Origin: Anolis sagrei
Lineage: Eukaryota > Chordata > Lepidosauria > Squamata > Anolidae
DNA: 64,000 nucleotides
NCBI RefSeq assembly: GCF_037176765.1
Contig: NC_090024.1
Location: forward strand, 72,482,861-72,546,860
Direction of reading: 5' to 3'
How positions within the stretch are numbered: the stretch's first letter is position 1; every line of letters begins with the position of its first letter. Below are positions 20,217 through 35,200 of the stretch, in pieces. Under the pieces are notes generated by a model. The model was given only the letters and a program-made list of their open reading frames with translations, was not told where the DNA came from and ran no database searches. Made by a program: the position numbers and the translations under genes.

Positions 20217-23200
20217 CTAGAAGAAACAGAAAATTACTTCAATACAACACCTATTTGCTTTGAAATGACAGACTACTGAAAACTAAACTTTTTATCGTAT
20301 CTTCATCTGAGAAACAGCAGATCAAACAGGCTTATTACCCCACTTAGAGCCAAACACAATGAAACTATAGTCCTGAGTAATAAAATAAATGCTCGACATG
20401 GTTATTGCTAAGTAATAATGTGAATTAAGAAAAGGCATTGAGCCTAGAATTCTCATAGAAGCAATGCACAGTTTACTGAGATGCCTAACTGGTTCTTTTG
20501 CAAACAGATAGAAAGCTTTTTTTTCAGGTAATATTATTGTTCAAATGTCTCATAAGCAAGGCTCAAATGTATGAAGTCTGACTCACCCTCAATTTAACAC
20601 AAAAGATTCACAAGCACAAGCAAGTCCACAATTGCTACCAGTATTATACTCTCACTTTCACTGAAAAAAATACTACTGGATTCTAAACCAAAGTGGACTT
20701 TGCCAGTCTCCCAGAACACATAACCTGAGAAACAGCTCTAGATTATACGCATGAGATCTTTGTGGCCAATGTGCTATATTTAAAGAATCATTTGAGCTGC
20801 TTAATCAGCATACATAAACACATATCGTAATACCAAACTCCGATATCCATTCTACAGATTTAAGGCAGAAAAGAAAATAAGCACATGTAGTATATAAATG
20901 AGTCAAGGAAAGCCATACTGTACCTGGAACTAGATTCCACGGTGGTAATGTAAGTGTCCTGAAAAACAAGCATCCAAATTAGTGAAATGTTTTAAACTTG
21001 CCATAAACCACCTCATGCAATGCTTGACTTAGCATTTTCACCATTAGTTCCCTGACGTAGAATCATAGAATCACAGAATTGGAAGAGATCTTGTGAGCCA
21101 TCCAGTCCAACCCCCTGCCAAGAAGCAGGAAAATTGCATTCAAAGCACCATCGACAGATGGTCATCCAGCCTCTGTTTAAAAGCCTCCAAAGGATGAGCC
21201 TCCACCAAACTCCAGGGCAGACAGTTCCACTGCTGAACAGCTCTCATAGTTAGGAAGTTCTCCCTAATGTTTAAGTGGGATCTCATTTCCTGTACTTTGA
21301 AGCCATTGTTCCTGTCCTAGCCTCCAGGGCAGCAGAAAACAAGCCTGCTCCCTCCTCCCTATGACTTCCCCATACATACTGAAACATGGCTATCATGTCT
21401 CCTCTCAGCCTTCTCTTCTGCAAGCTACACATGCCCACCTCTTGAAGCCACTCCTTATAGGGCTTGTTCTCCAGATGCTTGATCATTTAGTCGCCCTTCT
21501 CTGGACACATTCCAGCCTGTCAACATCTCCCTTAAATTGCGGTGCCCAAAATGTCTTTGATAACCTGTAGTTTCAAACTTCTCATTCAGTTTAGCTTATC
21601 ATTAACTATATAACACAACAACAACAATAATCGCCTGATGTCTTGTTTTTTTAGGCTATTCCTGAGGTTTTTTGGTGCACTGATTCAGAAAATTTAATTG
21701 GATAGACTGTCTCAGTTCTAGTTTGTTAGTTATGGTTATCTTGGTTTTCTACAGGCAAGCAGATGGCAACTGGTATACAGCATTATGTTCTGTATCTCGA
21801 AAATTAGAGTTGAGAGGAGAAACCTGGTGCCATTTTTAGGAATCAGCAGGCCAAATATTCCAAGAAACAGGTTTAACATTTGAGGCACCAAAATGTGTGT
21901 TGACAAGTGCTATGAGTACTCTCTTGCTAGTACAGAGGTTTACTTTGCACTCACTGAATACTGCTAAGGGTTTCTTAACATGAACACTGCATTATTAGTG
22001 AAATGTGAAGAGGATTTAGTGGAATGGAAACTGGCAAGGACAAAAAACCAACCATTCTCCCTGCCACATTTTAAAGCAAATGAAATCCAGCCACTGCTCA
22101 AAGTCCTCTCTAGTCTCATGAATTCGTAATACCAAACTGTGATTACTAAGAATAACCTTCGAAGCATTTCCATTTATAAAACTAAAAGGCAAACCTGAAT
22201 GTGGTCAATTTACTTGCTAACTAGAATTATCCTGCCACTTGGAATAAGAAGTGAAGTCTAGAACAAGAAAGAAGCAGATGCTAAGCAATGCACTCCAAAA
22301 CCCATTCAGAAGACAAAAAAGTGCCTTTGTATAATAATCTTCACTATAAAAGAAGTGATAGTAAAACTAGTACCCGAGGGCTATCTCACTTCAAAATGTA
22401 AATGTCAGAATTATTATTAGTATTATATCCTGCTTTTTCTCTCTCAAAAGAGACGCAAGCACCTTCTCAATACTAAAACAAAAAACACCATCTTTCGTTA
22501 CATGCAATTCAGCATTACGAGCTAGCTGGGCTTCACTGAAGCTAGAAGGGCTGGCTTTAGCACAGCATGTTAAACCACCAGCTGTAGTCAACCTTGTCAG
22601 TCAAAAGGCTCCAAGTTTAAAGCCGAGTCAGGTTGAGCTCCTAGTCTTTAGCCCAGCTTCCCCCTACCTAGAGATTCAAAAGCAAATGTGATTCAAAAAA
22701 AGTGGGGCGGTATTCTGAGGCACCCATAAGGAATGCTGGCAATTCAATCCAAAAAGGAGGAAGTTATGAACAAGCTCTTTGGCAGGGAGATAGAGCAACA
22801 GCCCCCCCCCCCCCAGCACACCTTCCAAGATGCCGAAAGATGTGGAAAAGCCGATATATACCTTTTTGCTATACCTAATTGTCAGTCTAGTTGTGTATTA
22901 AATGGCACTGAATGTTTGCCTCATATGTCCTGTGAGCCACCCTGAGTCCCCCTTTGAGGTGAGAAAGGAGGAATATAAATACTGGAAATAAATAAATAAT
23001 ACTGAGAGCATGTATGCAATTCCTTTGAGGTCTATCTCTATTGTGATTCTAACATTTTGGCTTCTGGCTTAGAGAACAGCTTCCTTTGAGTGTCTCTTTT
23101 CCACCAACTTCAAGGAGAAACTACATGTTTTGTTAATACAGGGCTTCAGACTTAATCCATCATATCCCTAATTTAAATGATTTACAATATTATCTATTAA

Positions 23201-26200
23201 AGTACCTCTGTTGAGGCTTTTGATGTCTAATGCCAGGCAAAGTAGATAAACTGGAGCAATAGTGCAACTTAGTATACGATACTTACACAATTACATGACA
23301 AGTATTGTGGTATGCACATCTCACAGTAATCTGGAGAATACCTTTAAGATGGTGCACATAATTTTCCAGTGTAATATGGTTTAGTTTAAAATTAACACAC
23401 AAAGTGAAGAAAGATTCCAAGGATTACTTTTACACATGCAAAACCTATAAAGCTTATCAAAGCAAGATGGAGCAATATTTGCCCTTTGTTCTTCTACAAC
23501 CAAACACAAAAGTAATGGTCCCCAGGTATCAGAACTGATGCACTTTGAATTGTTTTCAACCTTGCTTTTCTCCTTTCCACAACATCCATTATTTCAAAAT
23601 GTAGTGATATTTTTTCTAAGTAGGTTCATAACTTTCCTTGGCTTTATGGAGGATGGTTCTACACTTCACTCCAGTACCCTGCTTTGGAAGTGAAAAATTA
23701 ATTTTTCAGGTGTGGACAACCTGTTTTTTACTGTGAAAAATAAGAATACTATAGAATGTGTTAAAGCCTGTCTCTTGTGGATTCTTGCACAACGTTCACA
23801 AACAATACTGACAACCCTCCCACCTCCAATATAACAAAGCAATTTCCAAGACTACTAATCTAGAAACCAGACTAGATTGAAAAGTAATCTGAAGGTTTTC
23901 AATTATGCAACTGTTGCAAAACCAGTTGCAAAATGTTTACAACCCAAAGCCAGAGAAAATCAAGGAGTGTCAACACTTGCACTTCCAAGAACCTCAAATT
24001 AAAGCAGAGAGTGAAAGAGAAAGATTAATCTGAAGTATAAATCCAAACCACAGCCTTCTCATCTACCAAATCTGGAGTCCTTATGAAACAGTAAGCCTGT
24101 AGTAATTTTCTCACTCTCCTTCATTTAATATTCTAGGGTGCTAGGACTTTGCTAAACTCTTCCCACATGTTGCCCTTCTGAAATGCATCCCGAGTATGTT
24201 GGGATAATACAAGCAAAAAGAGATGTTATTAACTATGGAAGGCTGGATTGAGGTTTTGCTTACCGTTGGTTTCTTAATTTTATCCCAATCATCCTGAAAG
24301 ACACAAAACACAGTGATAAATAACATGATGTCAAATGCTTAAAATTACTAAATGCAAAGCGCTGTTCAAACATTACTTGCCAAATTTCCGGAACAGAAAA
24401 ATGCCTATCCCTGATCTTTCCCCATCATCACTCTCTTTCACACAAAAATGTATCACTCACAAGGAGCCTCCCCAAAGGAAACAGATTCCTGATTGACTTT
24501 TGGTAAAACAACATGCTTTATTTGGTTTATTACAGAATCTGTAGTTCCTGATTTTATTCTGTACCCCACCCCTAAAAAAAAGCCCAGACCACTTTTCAAA
24601 TGGCAAAGAGTAAGAAACACCTGCCAACGCAGCATGTCTGTCCCTTTGCTAAGTTAGAAATGAAGAATGTTATTGCTAAAGCAGTAAAATAAATTTCCAG
24701 TCTTCCTGAAAAAAGGACAAGGTAAACCTCTATTTGATCTGGCTTCAACATTTCCAGAAAGCACTCCCCCCCCCCCCCCGAGAGAACATCTGTTCAAACA
24801 CCAAAAGTATTCATATTTAGTTTAAGAATATTTCCATTAATGCCGGGGTCTGATGAATGGACACCTTGAGAATAAATGGTAATGCAATTAACTGTTTTTG
24901 AGGAATCCTGGGACCACATTCATAGTTCAGATATATTTTAAGTAAATTGGACACGTTTACTGTTGTATCTTTGGAGTGCCACACATGACTTAGATCTGTG
25001 GTACTCAACCTTCCTAATGCCATGACCCCTTAATACAGTTCCTCATGCTGTGGTGACCCCCAATTATGAATGTTGTTTTTGTTGCTACTTCATAACAGTA
25101 ATTGTGCTACTGTTATGAATTGTAAGGTAAATATCTGATATGCAGGATGTATTTTCTTTCACTGGATCAAACTTGGCATGGATACTCAATATGTCCAAAT
25201 GTGAACACTGGTGGAGTTTGGGGAAAATAGAGCTTGACATTTGGGAGTTGTAGTTGCTGGGATTTATAGTACACCAGCAATCAAAGAGCATTCTGAACCC
25301 CAGCAACGATAGAATTGGGCCAAACTTCCCACACAGAACCTCCATGACCAACAGAAAATACTGTGTTTTCTGATGGTCTTTGGCGACCCCCCCCCCACCC
25401 CCCAGGGGTCCCAATCCTAGGTTGAGAAACACTGGTTTAGATTTGCGGACTCATTTAGTGATTGGCTTGATGTTCCACCATTTCCCCAGAACTGGGATTC
25501 AAATATATGTGTAAACCAAGAACGAAACATTTGGAGGGAGGTAGAGCGTACAAAGAGAAATTTGGTGTCTTCTAAGACAAAACTTTTATTTTTAAAATTT
25601 TGTATTTGTCCTGATTTTCCATTCTAGGTATTTGCACTGTTATTTTACAGTTCCATTCTCATTGAGAGAATGAACACATAACCAATTTTAAAAATTAAAA
25701 GCATCACTAATAAACTTGATGATTAATGGATTATATGTTTGTAATGTGCCATGTCTACTGATTGTGCTATATACGTAAATAAAACAATAATTGTAGGATT
25801 TCTGTCTTAGATTTGTTCATAGAGATATAAAAACTATGCAAAGTGGGCAGGAAACATAAAAATATCATGCTTCAGGACAGTGTACTCACCGGATGAAGTT
25901 CTCCTATAATGAAAGTATCTGACAGCGTCCTGGCATCTGTGGAATGGCCAACATCCTCAAAACTTTCTGTAGCATCTCCTCCTGCTTGTTCCCTTAGTAC
26001 TTCTTCACCACCTGGGTGCTGTAAGAAAACAGTATATAAATATAGCAGTCTCTTTCTTATTTATTTTCTCATTCCTTTATTTTCCTATGTACTGACAATG
26101 ACAGTACTCTTACAGCCAAAATTCACAAAAGTATTATTATTTATTTACCGCATTTATATCCCGCCCTTCTCAACCCCGAAGGGGACTCAGGGCGGCCTTA

Positions 26201-29200
26201 CAAAGGCAGCAATTTGATGCTGCATGTACACATATAATTAATAAATAAACAGCACATTAAAACATTAAAAACCAACCAGTTAAAACATCACATTAAACAA
26301 CAATTTCAAATCACAGAATCCAAGTAAGAACAGTATCACAAAAAAGAAAATCGCTGAAGGTCTCTCAACAAATAATTTAGAATAGACATTCTGCATAATT
26401 TAAATCCCTTCCTCTCCATTCAATTCAGACCAAAGCAAACTGGTAGATGTTAGTTCAAGGGAGACTAAAAGGAACCCAAGGGAATAATAAAGGAGGGAAA
26501 TGAAACACAAATTTCCAGTGTCATGTTGCAGCAGGGCCCTCAGTCTTCAGCACCTCCCAACACACACAGAGCATGAGTATGGCAATCATTCAAGCCAAAC
26601 TTTTCACAGAAACAAGATATAGTCTAGATCAGTTTCTTCTTAACCTTTTTAATGTCGCAACCCCTAAACACAGTTTCTCATGTTGTGGTGACCCCCAACC
26701 ACAAAATTATTTTTTTGCTACTTCCCAACTGTAACTTTGATATTGTTATGAATTGTAATGTAAATATCTGATATGCAGGATGTATTTTCATTCACTGGAC
26801 CAAATTTGGCACAAATACCCGATACGCCAAAATCTGAATCAGTCAAAAGGCATTCTGAACTCCACCAACAATGGAATTGAATCAAACTTGGCACACACAA
26901 CTCCCATGACCAAGAGAAAATACTAGAAGGGTTTGGTGGGCATTGACCATGAGTTTTGGAGTTGTAATTCACCTACATCCAGAGAGCACTGTGGACTCAC
27001 ACAATGATATATTGATCTGGACCAAACTTAGCACGAATACTCAATAAGCCCAAATGTGAACACAGGTGGGGTTTGGGGAAAATAGACCTTGATATTTGGG
27101 AGTTGTAGTTGCTGGGATTTATAGTTCACCGACAATCAAAGAGCATTCTGAACCCCACCAATGATAGAATTGGGCCAAACTTCCCACGCAGAACGCCCAT
27201 GCCTTGAAAGAACTCGCTGGCATGAGCCTCCCTCCAGCTTGCATGCTCTCCCTTACCTGCACATGCTCACCACACTGCCATGTGCCAAGCACACTTGCTC
27301 TCCCCTCCCTGCTTGGAGTTTCAGAAAAAGCCCTCCCCTTGGCTGAAGGGCCAGCCAATCACAGCAGAGGAGAGCTTTTGGTAGGAGGATTTGCCATCTG
27401 TTTCCAAAAAGGAAGGGAAGGACAGGCGGAGAGATTTTCAGCCATCTCTACCAAAGGGGTTCCTAAGACCATCAGAAATATATGTCTACCAATAAACGTT
27501 GTTTTAATTCATGAAAAAAAGAAATCCCTCAGATGGGTCTTTAGTGGCCCCTCTGAAACTCCCTCCTGACTCCCCCTCCCCCCCCCCCAGGGCTCCCGAC
27601 ACCCAGGTTGAGAAATGCTGGTCTAGATACTCTTTTAAAAGCCCTAAATACTATTCTGTTTCATTATAGTGAAATTGGTGAAATTTCGGTGTTTCTTCCA
27701 TACATAAAATACTTGAGTTAAAAAAGGGCAAGTGCTTATGCACAGTGACTAAGCAAAAATATGGAGAGCAAAGATTACACATGGTCACCAAGCCAAAATA
27801 AGGTTAAGAGAGTGCATGTAAAAGAGAGATTATGCAAGACAGAGAGCAAGTACAACCCACAAATCCTGCCCTTGAATCAGCTCTGATAAGTAACCAAGCA
27901 AATAAATGGAGCAAAGATCATAGGCAACAACCAAAGTCAAGTACTTTGAGATTTGAACTGTCTTTAGCCAAAGGAATCCACAAACAGGTTCAACAGCAAA
28001 GTTCATTTACATAATACTAGAGGAGGGGATGAACCCAACCTTTAAAAACCAATTTGAATACAAGACAGAAGTGAACAGCTACACCTTAAAGACATTTCAT
28101 GCAATGGACTCTTTATGAAGACTGTGTGAACTTCATATCCCAAAATAAATTAGGAAAGTGTTTTGTATCGTGACACAATTTATCTTGCTCTCATAGATCT
28201 CAAGGGCCTATGGATGAATCATCACCATATTTTGGGCCTTCATCTGCTATTATAGAGCTAGAAGAGGATTTTTAAAAACAGGACATGAGGACTTTTGCAA
28301 ATTAAGCCTCTACTGAGCCTAAATTGGCTCAGGGAAATGCAAAAGCAATAAGGAGAGGCAGGTAATAAATAAAAATATATATAATCAGTAGCAGTATAAT
28401 AAAATACATGGAAAGGAAACTGCTTTTTATTATTATTAAAATTGTTTCTGGCCCCTTGTGGGGAAGGAAACCTCCAAACCTTGAAGAAATATTCTCCACA
28501 CTCCTTGGAAGTAATTTGGGAATATCCTGTAGCCAGAAATAAAATGAAAACTTACTTTTACCCTGGGTGCCTCTTGGGAAGGGCACGCTTTGCTTACCCA
28601 TGGCACTCAAAGCAAAAGTATTTTTTCTACTGGGAAAAGGAAAGCCCAAAAAGAAAGCCACACTTAAATAGACAAGATTTATAGACACAATGATGGGAAT
28701 TAAATGTCATGCAGATTTAATAATCAAGATAAGGATCTTGTAATTTTCAAAATATTCACCTTCATTCCAACCTTTGGAATTCAAAACAATTAGTGGGTGA
28801 ACTTAGACAGATAACAGAAATATTTATCTTCAGATGATAAATGGCTTTTTGTGGCAACTAACTAGAACCTTAGCTTTCTGCGGCTCCTGCTATGAAAGAT
28901 ACTTTCAGAATCTCGACAAATTCATGCAGCATTAACTAACATGTTTGGAGTCCCTGTTTCAGGATGATTGAAGGTGAGGGCAGGATTATTGTTGGTCAGC
29001 ATACAACAGTGACCAAAAAGTGATCCATGGAGATCACCAAGTAGTATGGGTGAGGTTACCCTGTTTTTAGCTGTTCACTCTGTGCTTCACTAGATATCCG
29101 CACCTCTAGAAATAAGTCCAGGAAAGCAGGTGGAGAAAAGTGCCACTGAACTGGAACAAAAAGATCTATCAAACTACTGCAACTCAAAGCAGAAGCAGGA

Positions 29201-32200
29201 ACCAAACTTCAAGGTTGCCATATGCGAGGCCTGCACAATCTGTGGCCCTCCAGGTTTTTTGAACTTCAGCTCCCAGAATTCTTGACCATTGGACAAGCTT
29301 CTGGGAGTTAGAGACCCAAACACCTGGAGGGTCAAAGGTTGTGTAGGCCTCCCATACACCAGTTATTACGGGGGTGGGGTGGGGGTGTTTTTCAGCAAAT
29401 CCACAAATAAGTGTCATTAAAAAGTTTGAAGTACACACCTAGAAGCATAAAAGTACACATGGAAACAAATGCATGTTTGCAAAGCCATGCATTATGCATG
29501 CAAAACAATTGTATTACATGCCCATGCCATCAGAATAATGGTGCAAAGGTATGATAAATGCACTGAACTCAACTGACATTGGCAGTCCTTACAATCACTT
29601 CTTGGTCATTCTAAGGGAGATGTGATTGCCATGTGTTGTCGAAGGCTTTCGTGTCTGGAATCACTGGGTTGCTGTGAGCTTTCCGGGCTGTATGGCCATG
29701 TTCCAGTCGCATTCTCTCCTGATATTTCGCCCACATCTCTGGCAGGCTAATCAAGGTGGCCAATTGCAACACAGAGAAGCCATTGAAATCCACAAGAATG
29801 TGGACAATTTCAACAGAAAGGAGGAAACCATGAAAATGAAAAAAATCTGGCTACCAGTATTTTTAAAAAAATTCTAAAATGAGGACAGTAAATAAAGAAC
29901 AACAATTAAAAAAACCAGGGGAATTCCAGACAAGAATAAATCGGGGCTAGCTAACTCCTCCCAACAAAGAATCCCTCAGGCAGCAACCAGCCAGGCTTTG
30001 AAGCTGCAAGGCCATTCAATGCGAAGCAAGGTGGCCAATTGCAACATTCACACTTGATTCAACCAGATAAGAGTGTTTTCTCTCACCCTGGACATTCTGC
30101 AGATATATAAACTTCACTTGCCTTGTTTCCAATAGACCTCACAACCTGAGGATGCCTGCCACAGATGTGGGTGAAACATCAGGAGCGAATGCTTCTGGAA
30201 CATGGCCATACAGCCTGGAAAACTCACAGCAACCCAATGTGATTATCATTAGCCAGCATATGGATCTCTATTAAGATCAAATAGTTTTATATGTGAAGAT
30301 ACATTTCTGCATAAATTATAGGTGATCCTTGCTTTCTGATGTTCACTTTTGACAATTTGTTCTTTTGACCCCTTTGCAATTACAATGTGCCCTTGGTGTC
30401 CACTGGGGTTTGGTTCCAGGACCCTCATAGATACCAAACCCAGTGGGCTCTCAAGTCCCATTATATACAATGGAGTAGTAAAGTGGTGTTCCTTATATTA
30501 AAATGGCAAAATCAAAGTTTGCTTTTTGGATTAAAAAAAGGATTTTCAAGCTATGGATGGTAGAATCCATGGATGTACAATCTGTGAATACTCAAACCTA
30601 CACATTTGATGTCTAGCTTGCTCTTTCAATCTATGTCATCATGTTTTCATTACCTTTCACATGCCTTTCCAACAATGCACAGACCTGTTTTTCTGCAGAC
30701 ACCATGCATTTGCAAGCTAATAAAGGACTGGGTTTCACGTATTGTCAATTTCCAGTTTTCCACAGTGCTCTCACCCCCAAACCTGTCCAATAAATGGGAA
30801 GTGCCTGTATTTAATTTAGTTGTTATATCTATAAGACAACTAATATGCATGCTGATTTGAAGACATCCTTAAAATAAGGAAAATCATACTATTGCAACTG
30901 GCCTTCTTATACTTAGGAGGAGGAGTGAGAGCTAATGTACAAGAACTCAACAAATCAGGATGCAGAGTGTGTACACATAAGCTGAGAATACAAACTGCCA
31001 AAAGCAACAATCTTTAACTTTTCTAGAGTTGGAGGAGGATTTTTTATTGTTAACTTTTAACCTACAGTCCACAGATCAGAATAGTGGCCTCTAGTCAGAG
31101 TGAGAAATTGCACGTAACCACCTTCTCCTGAACAGAAGGAGGAGTGATTAAAACTACTGACACACACCATGCATTTACGTAGTCACACTTTCCTCCCAGT
31201 AATATTTGTCATCAAATGCAAAAAAGGCACTGCCTCTTTCCGTCCAGGTTTCAAAAGCTAAGCTTTTCTTCTGTATCAAAAGCACTATTATTCTTGTACT
31301 GAATTTAAAAATTATCTGAGTTTTTCACATTCCTTTCTTTCTGTGTCAACATTCCTTTGTTTATCCAGGAGACTATAGACTTGCAGTGAATAGCATCTCC
31401 TATTGCATCTTAAGACTTCAAATCACATCTTGGACATATACCAAGATTACAAAATAAGTAAACAAGCTTCTAAAATGACAGATGAAGCGAAACCATACGG
31501 GAGTTGCACAATAATTCTCATCTCTGTCTTGTACAGATTATGATAAAATTTTAAATATGATTTATGAATTATTCTTCAAAATGTAGGGATCTGATCTCAC
31601 CTCAGTTTTGTATAACTTTATATTCTTAGCACACATTTTCAATGCAATGTTAGACCTCATCACAATTTTCAGTACAGAATGTTACCAGTATTTATTTTTA
31701 AGTAATGTGCAAGTGGGTCTCCAAAATTTCTAATTGCTGGAAATTTGTTCTATTCAACAACAATTTGGCTGGAGAAGTCCATGAATACTACCTATAGAAT
31801 CTCAGTATAGATCTGTGGTCCTTGCTGGTTCATCCTACAAACCATCTCTCATGCAAATGAGACATACCATTTTTACATACCCTTTAAATGGAAATAACAT
31901 TCTATTGTCAAAGGCTTTCATGGCTGGAATCACTGGATTGTTGTAGGTTTCTCGGGCTATATGGCCATGTTCTAGAAGCATTCTCTTCTGACATTTCACC
32001 TGCATCAGTGGCAAGCATCCTCAGAGGTTGTGAGGTTCATAGATGCAGGCAAAACGTCTAGAATATGGCCATATAGCCCAAAAAACCTACAACAATCTGG
32101 AAACAACATTTACCTGTGATTAAATAAGAAATGCAAAACGAATAGCTTAAAACTATAATTTTGTAAAAGGTTTCTAATTATCATTTTTTTTAGTGAAAAA

Positions 32201-35200
32201 CTTCTGATAAGCTTCTGGGAAATCCCAGGTTTCCTCACAATGCTGTTTGAATGTGACAATAGTTAAAGCCACCAGTATATAAAAACCAATACAGTGACAA
32301 AATGCCATTTCTCCATTCTGCTTTAAGTATCAATGCAATGCAAAGATAAGACTCATTCCCTACTACATTGCATACAAAATTATAGGATCACAGGTCATAA
32401 ATAATCTTCTAAAGCGGGGATTCTCAAACTGTACTCTGTGGGTGATAGTGAGGGGCTCCACATGCCATTCTGCTTCCTGCCTCTGGGGTTTCTGTTGTTA
32501 TTATTATTACTATTTATGGCTGGCCGACCATCTATAGGGGGTGTTTTGATTGTGCTTTTCGCATGGCAGAAGGGGGTTGGACTGGATGGCCCCGGGGGTC
32601 TTCTACTGAAATACTGTTAAGTTTATGTTGGTAACAATTGTTCTTCATTTTAAATATAGTTTTGCTTTGTTCTTTCCTCCTCCTCCTCCTCCTCCTCCCT
32701 CTTCTTCTTCTTTTGCATTGTGTGATTTAGTTCACACAAACACTCTCCATCTATCTGCCACTGGCATGTCTTATATATATACATTATATATAATATAATA
32801 TATGAACATTTATTGGGGCTTTATGATAAAATTTTGCTTCAAAAGGGGCTCTACGGATGAAAAAGTTTGAGAATCCCTGCTTTATTGTGATCTTGCTCAT
32901 AAGAAGGGAACCTCTATCTAGCACTACCACCACATATTTCAATTTTATAAAATCTATTTGTATTTGGAATTTGCATCTAGTATTATAAAGGTACAGAACA
33001 CAATATGTTACAGATTGCCCAGGTTAAGGAGATGGCACTGGGTGCTCCTGAAACACATGGTACACAGAGTTTTGGGCTATCTCTAGGACCACTTCTCTAA
33101 TTATGAATACAGTAGGATGTTAATACCTTCAGGTGAAGCCTGTTGACAGCACCATCACTTAAGGAGCCAGGGCTTTTTATTATGGTGTCAAAAGAATGTC
33201 TAAATGAAATCAAATCCCTTTGCAAAGAATATGAAGACACATCTCTTTAAACTGTCCTTTAAAACTCACGTTTGCTACAAATATTTTAATTGTAATCATT
33301 GTAATGGTTTTATTGCCTAATTTGCTTTTAATTTTTAACATTTTCGTTTAAAATGTATAGGCAGACAGGATAAAAATGAAAGAAAGTAAATGAAAATAAA
33401 AGGGATGAGTAGGGGGAGAAAAAAATTGAAGCTTATCACTATCAAATGAAAGATAGCCCAAGGTACATTATGATACAGGCCACAAGTATCTTCCTATTCC
33501 ATGAGATCAGCTGAGTAAGAACTCTTCTACACACCACAAAATTAACAATAATAAATCTATAGATTACAAGAACACAACTGAATAAAATCCCATATTTTCT
33601 GCTTTGAACTAGAATATATAGCAATGTGGACTCACATGCCCCAGTTCAAAGCAGATATTGTGGGATTTTTGCCTTGATATTCTGGGTTATATGCCTGTGT
33701 GAAAGCGCCCTGAATTCTAGGATATGGTACCACAGTTATGCAGCACAGTAATCTAATCTCGTTTGGAATAAATTACTGCGGTCTCTCAAAGGATAGAAGA
33801 GGAGAGATGGAATACTATCCCTCATCTATCAAGCTATTCACTCATCGGTACCTATTCCTTGTGACCTATAGATGAGCATTTTATGAGTCAGAGCTAGTCT
33901 GGAAGCATCCTTATACTATTCTTGGCACTAACAAAAGGTTGTTTCATTTCAAAATTGCTTAGATGTTAGTTTCTTGAAACACTGTCCATATGAGTATGTT
34001 GCACTTTAATAAAAACAGTTCTTATTTAACCAGTCACAATGCTAACCACTGGGAAAATACCTTAGAAAGGAGAAGTTCTTATTTAACCTGCATTTGGAAT
34101 TCTACGATAGCTAGAGTATTCAGTTTTATGAACAGGCAAATCCACACTGAAGACTTTGTGAAGTAAGCGTACTGAGGGCCAACCCTGCAATTAGGCAACA
34201 CGAAGGCTATTCCACAACATAACAGGGCGTTGCAATTCCACATAACTGCTGCTGTCTTATATGTTCTCTGGAACTGTTACGCCATAGAATTGATGGCTTC
34301 TGAGGACCCAAATAACACAAGCAATTCCTCTAGACGAGTGGTTCTCAACCTGTAGGTCCCCAGGTGTTTTGGCGTACAACTCCCAGAAATCCCACCCGGT
34401 TTACCAGCTGTTAGGATGTCTGAGAGTTGAAGGCTAAAACATCTGGGGACCCACGGGTTGAGAACCACTGCTCTAGACCATCTGCCAAAATGATGAAGCT
34501 GAAGCCAAAACATCTGGCTCTATGGAGAACAATATACTTGCTCTTTGGGGGGGGGGGAGCAGGGGGGAATCTGGTTCTAGGGCAAACAATATACTCAATG
34601 ATGCACCTACACCTGTTAGAAGATATAGATTGCGCTGATGTATATGGTGGGGCATAGGGATAACATTATACATCTTTCAAATAGTTTAAGAACTTGGATG
34701 AGGCCCTAGCATAACCATAACTTAACTACAGAAAACTTTAACATCTGGAAGGAAGAATCAGATATGCCTCCCTAAAAATTATCATTGCTTCCTTACTTCA
34801 TAGGAATACATAAGCAAAAGAGAGCAATTTCAAGGCTGTATTTTCCAGCTGCAGAATATGCATTATGGAAGCTTCACCACCAATGAGAGAGTGCAACCAG
34901 TCCAACGTCACTTTGTGGCTTCCCATGATCAAGCAGGGATTCAAACTCTTCTTCAAAGTCACAGTCCGAGACTCATACCATGACACCATCCGCGCTCAGG
35001 AATAGACTGTAAAGCAAAGAGTTACCTATTACTAATACAATGCCAACTTTCATAATGTATAATACGAATGGATTACTAGTATGACATGTCAAAAGTGTTT
35101 CAATTATTGCAGTCTGGTAGTGCAATACTTTGATGTGGGCAAACAAGTTTGTCTTATCTAGTTACAGCAGAAGGATGTGGCCTACAACCTGTGGCCTTCC

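Larger units (their letters stand above)
20959..24263 (-). other. CYB5A intron 3
   Basis: Contains a CR1 3' end at 21.06 kb and a tRNA-derived SINE at 22.55-23.0 kb. The rest (about 21.56-22.54 and 23.0-24.26 kb) has no recognised feature. Confidence 0.8.

Noticed and set aside
21283-21570. Two facing open frames at 21.3-21.6 kb
   Set aside because: Both fall within the CR1 3' end and are part of that LINE or its antisense.
28329-28688. 119-codon minus-strand frame
   Set aside because: Overlaps an 80-codon frame on the other strand, has no motif, and ends in AT-rich low-complexity translation; not convincing as a gene.
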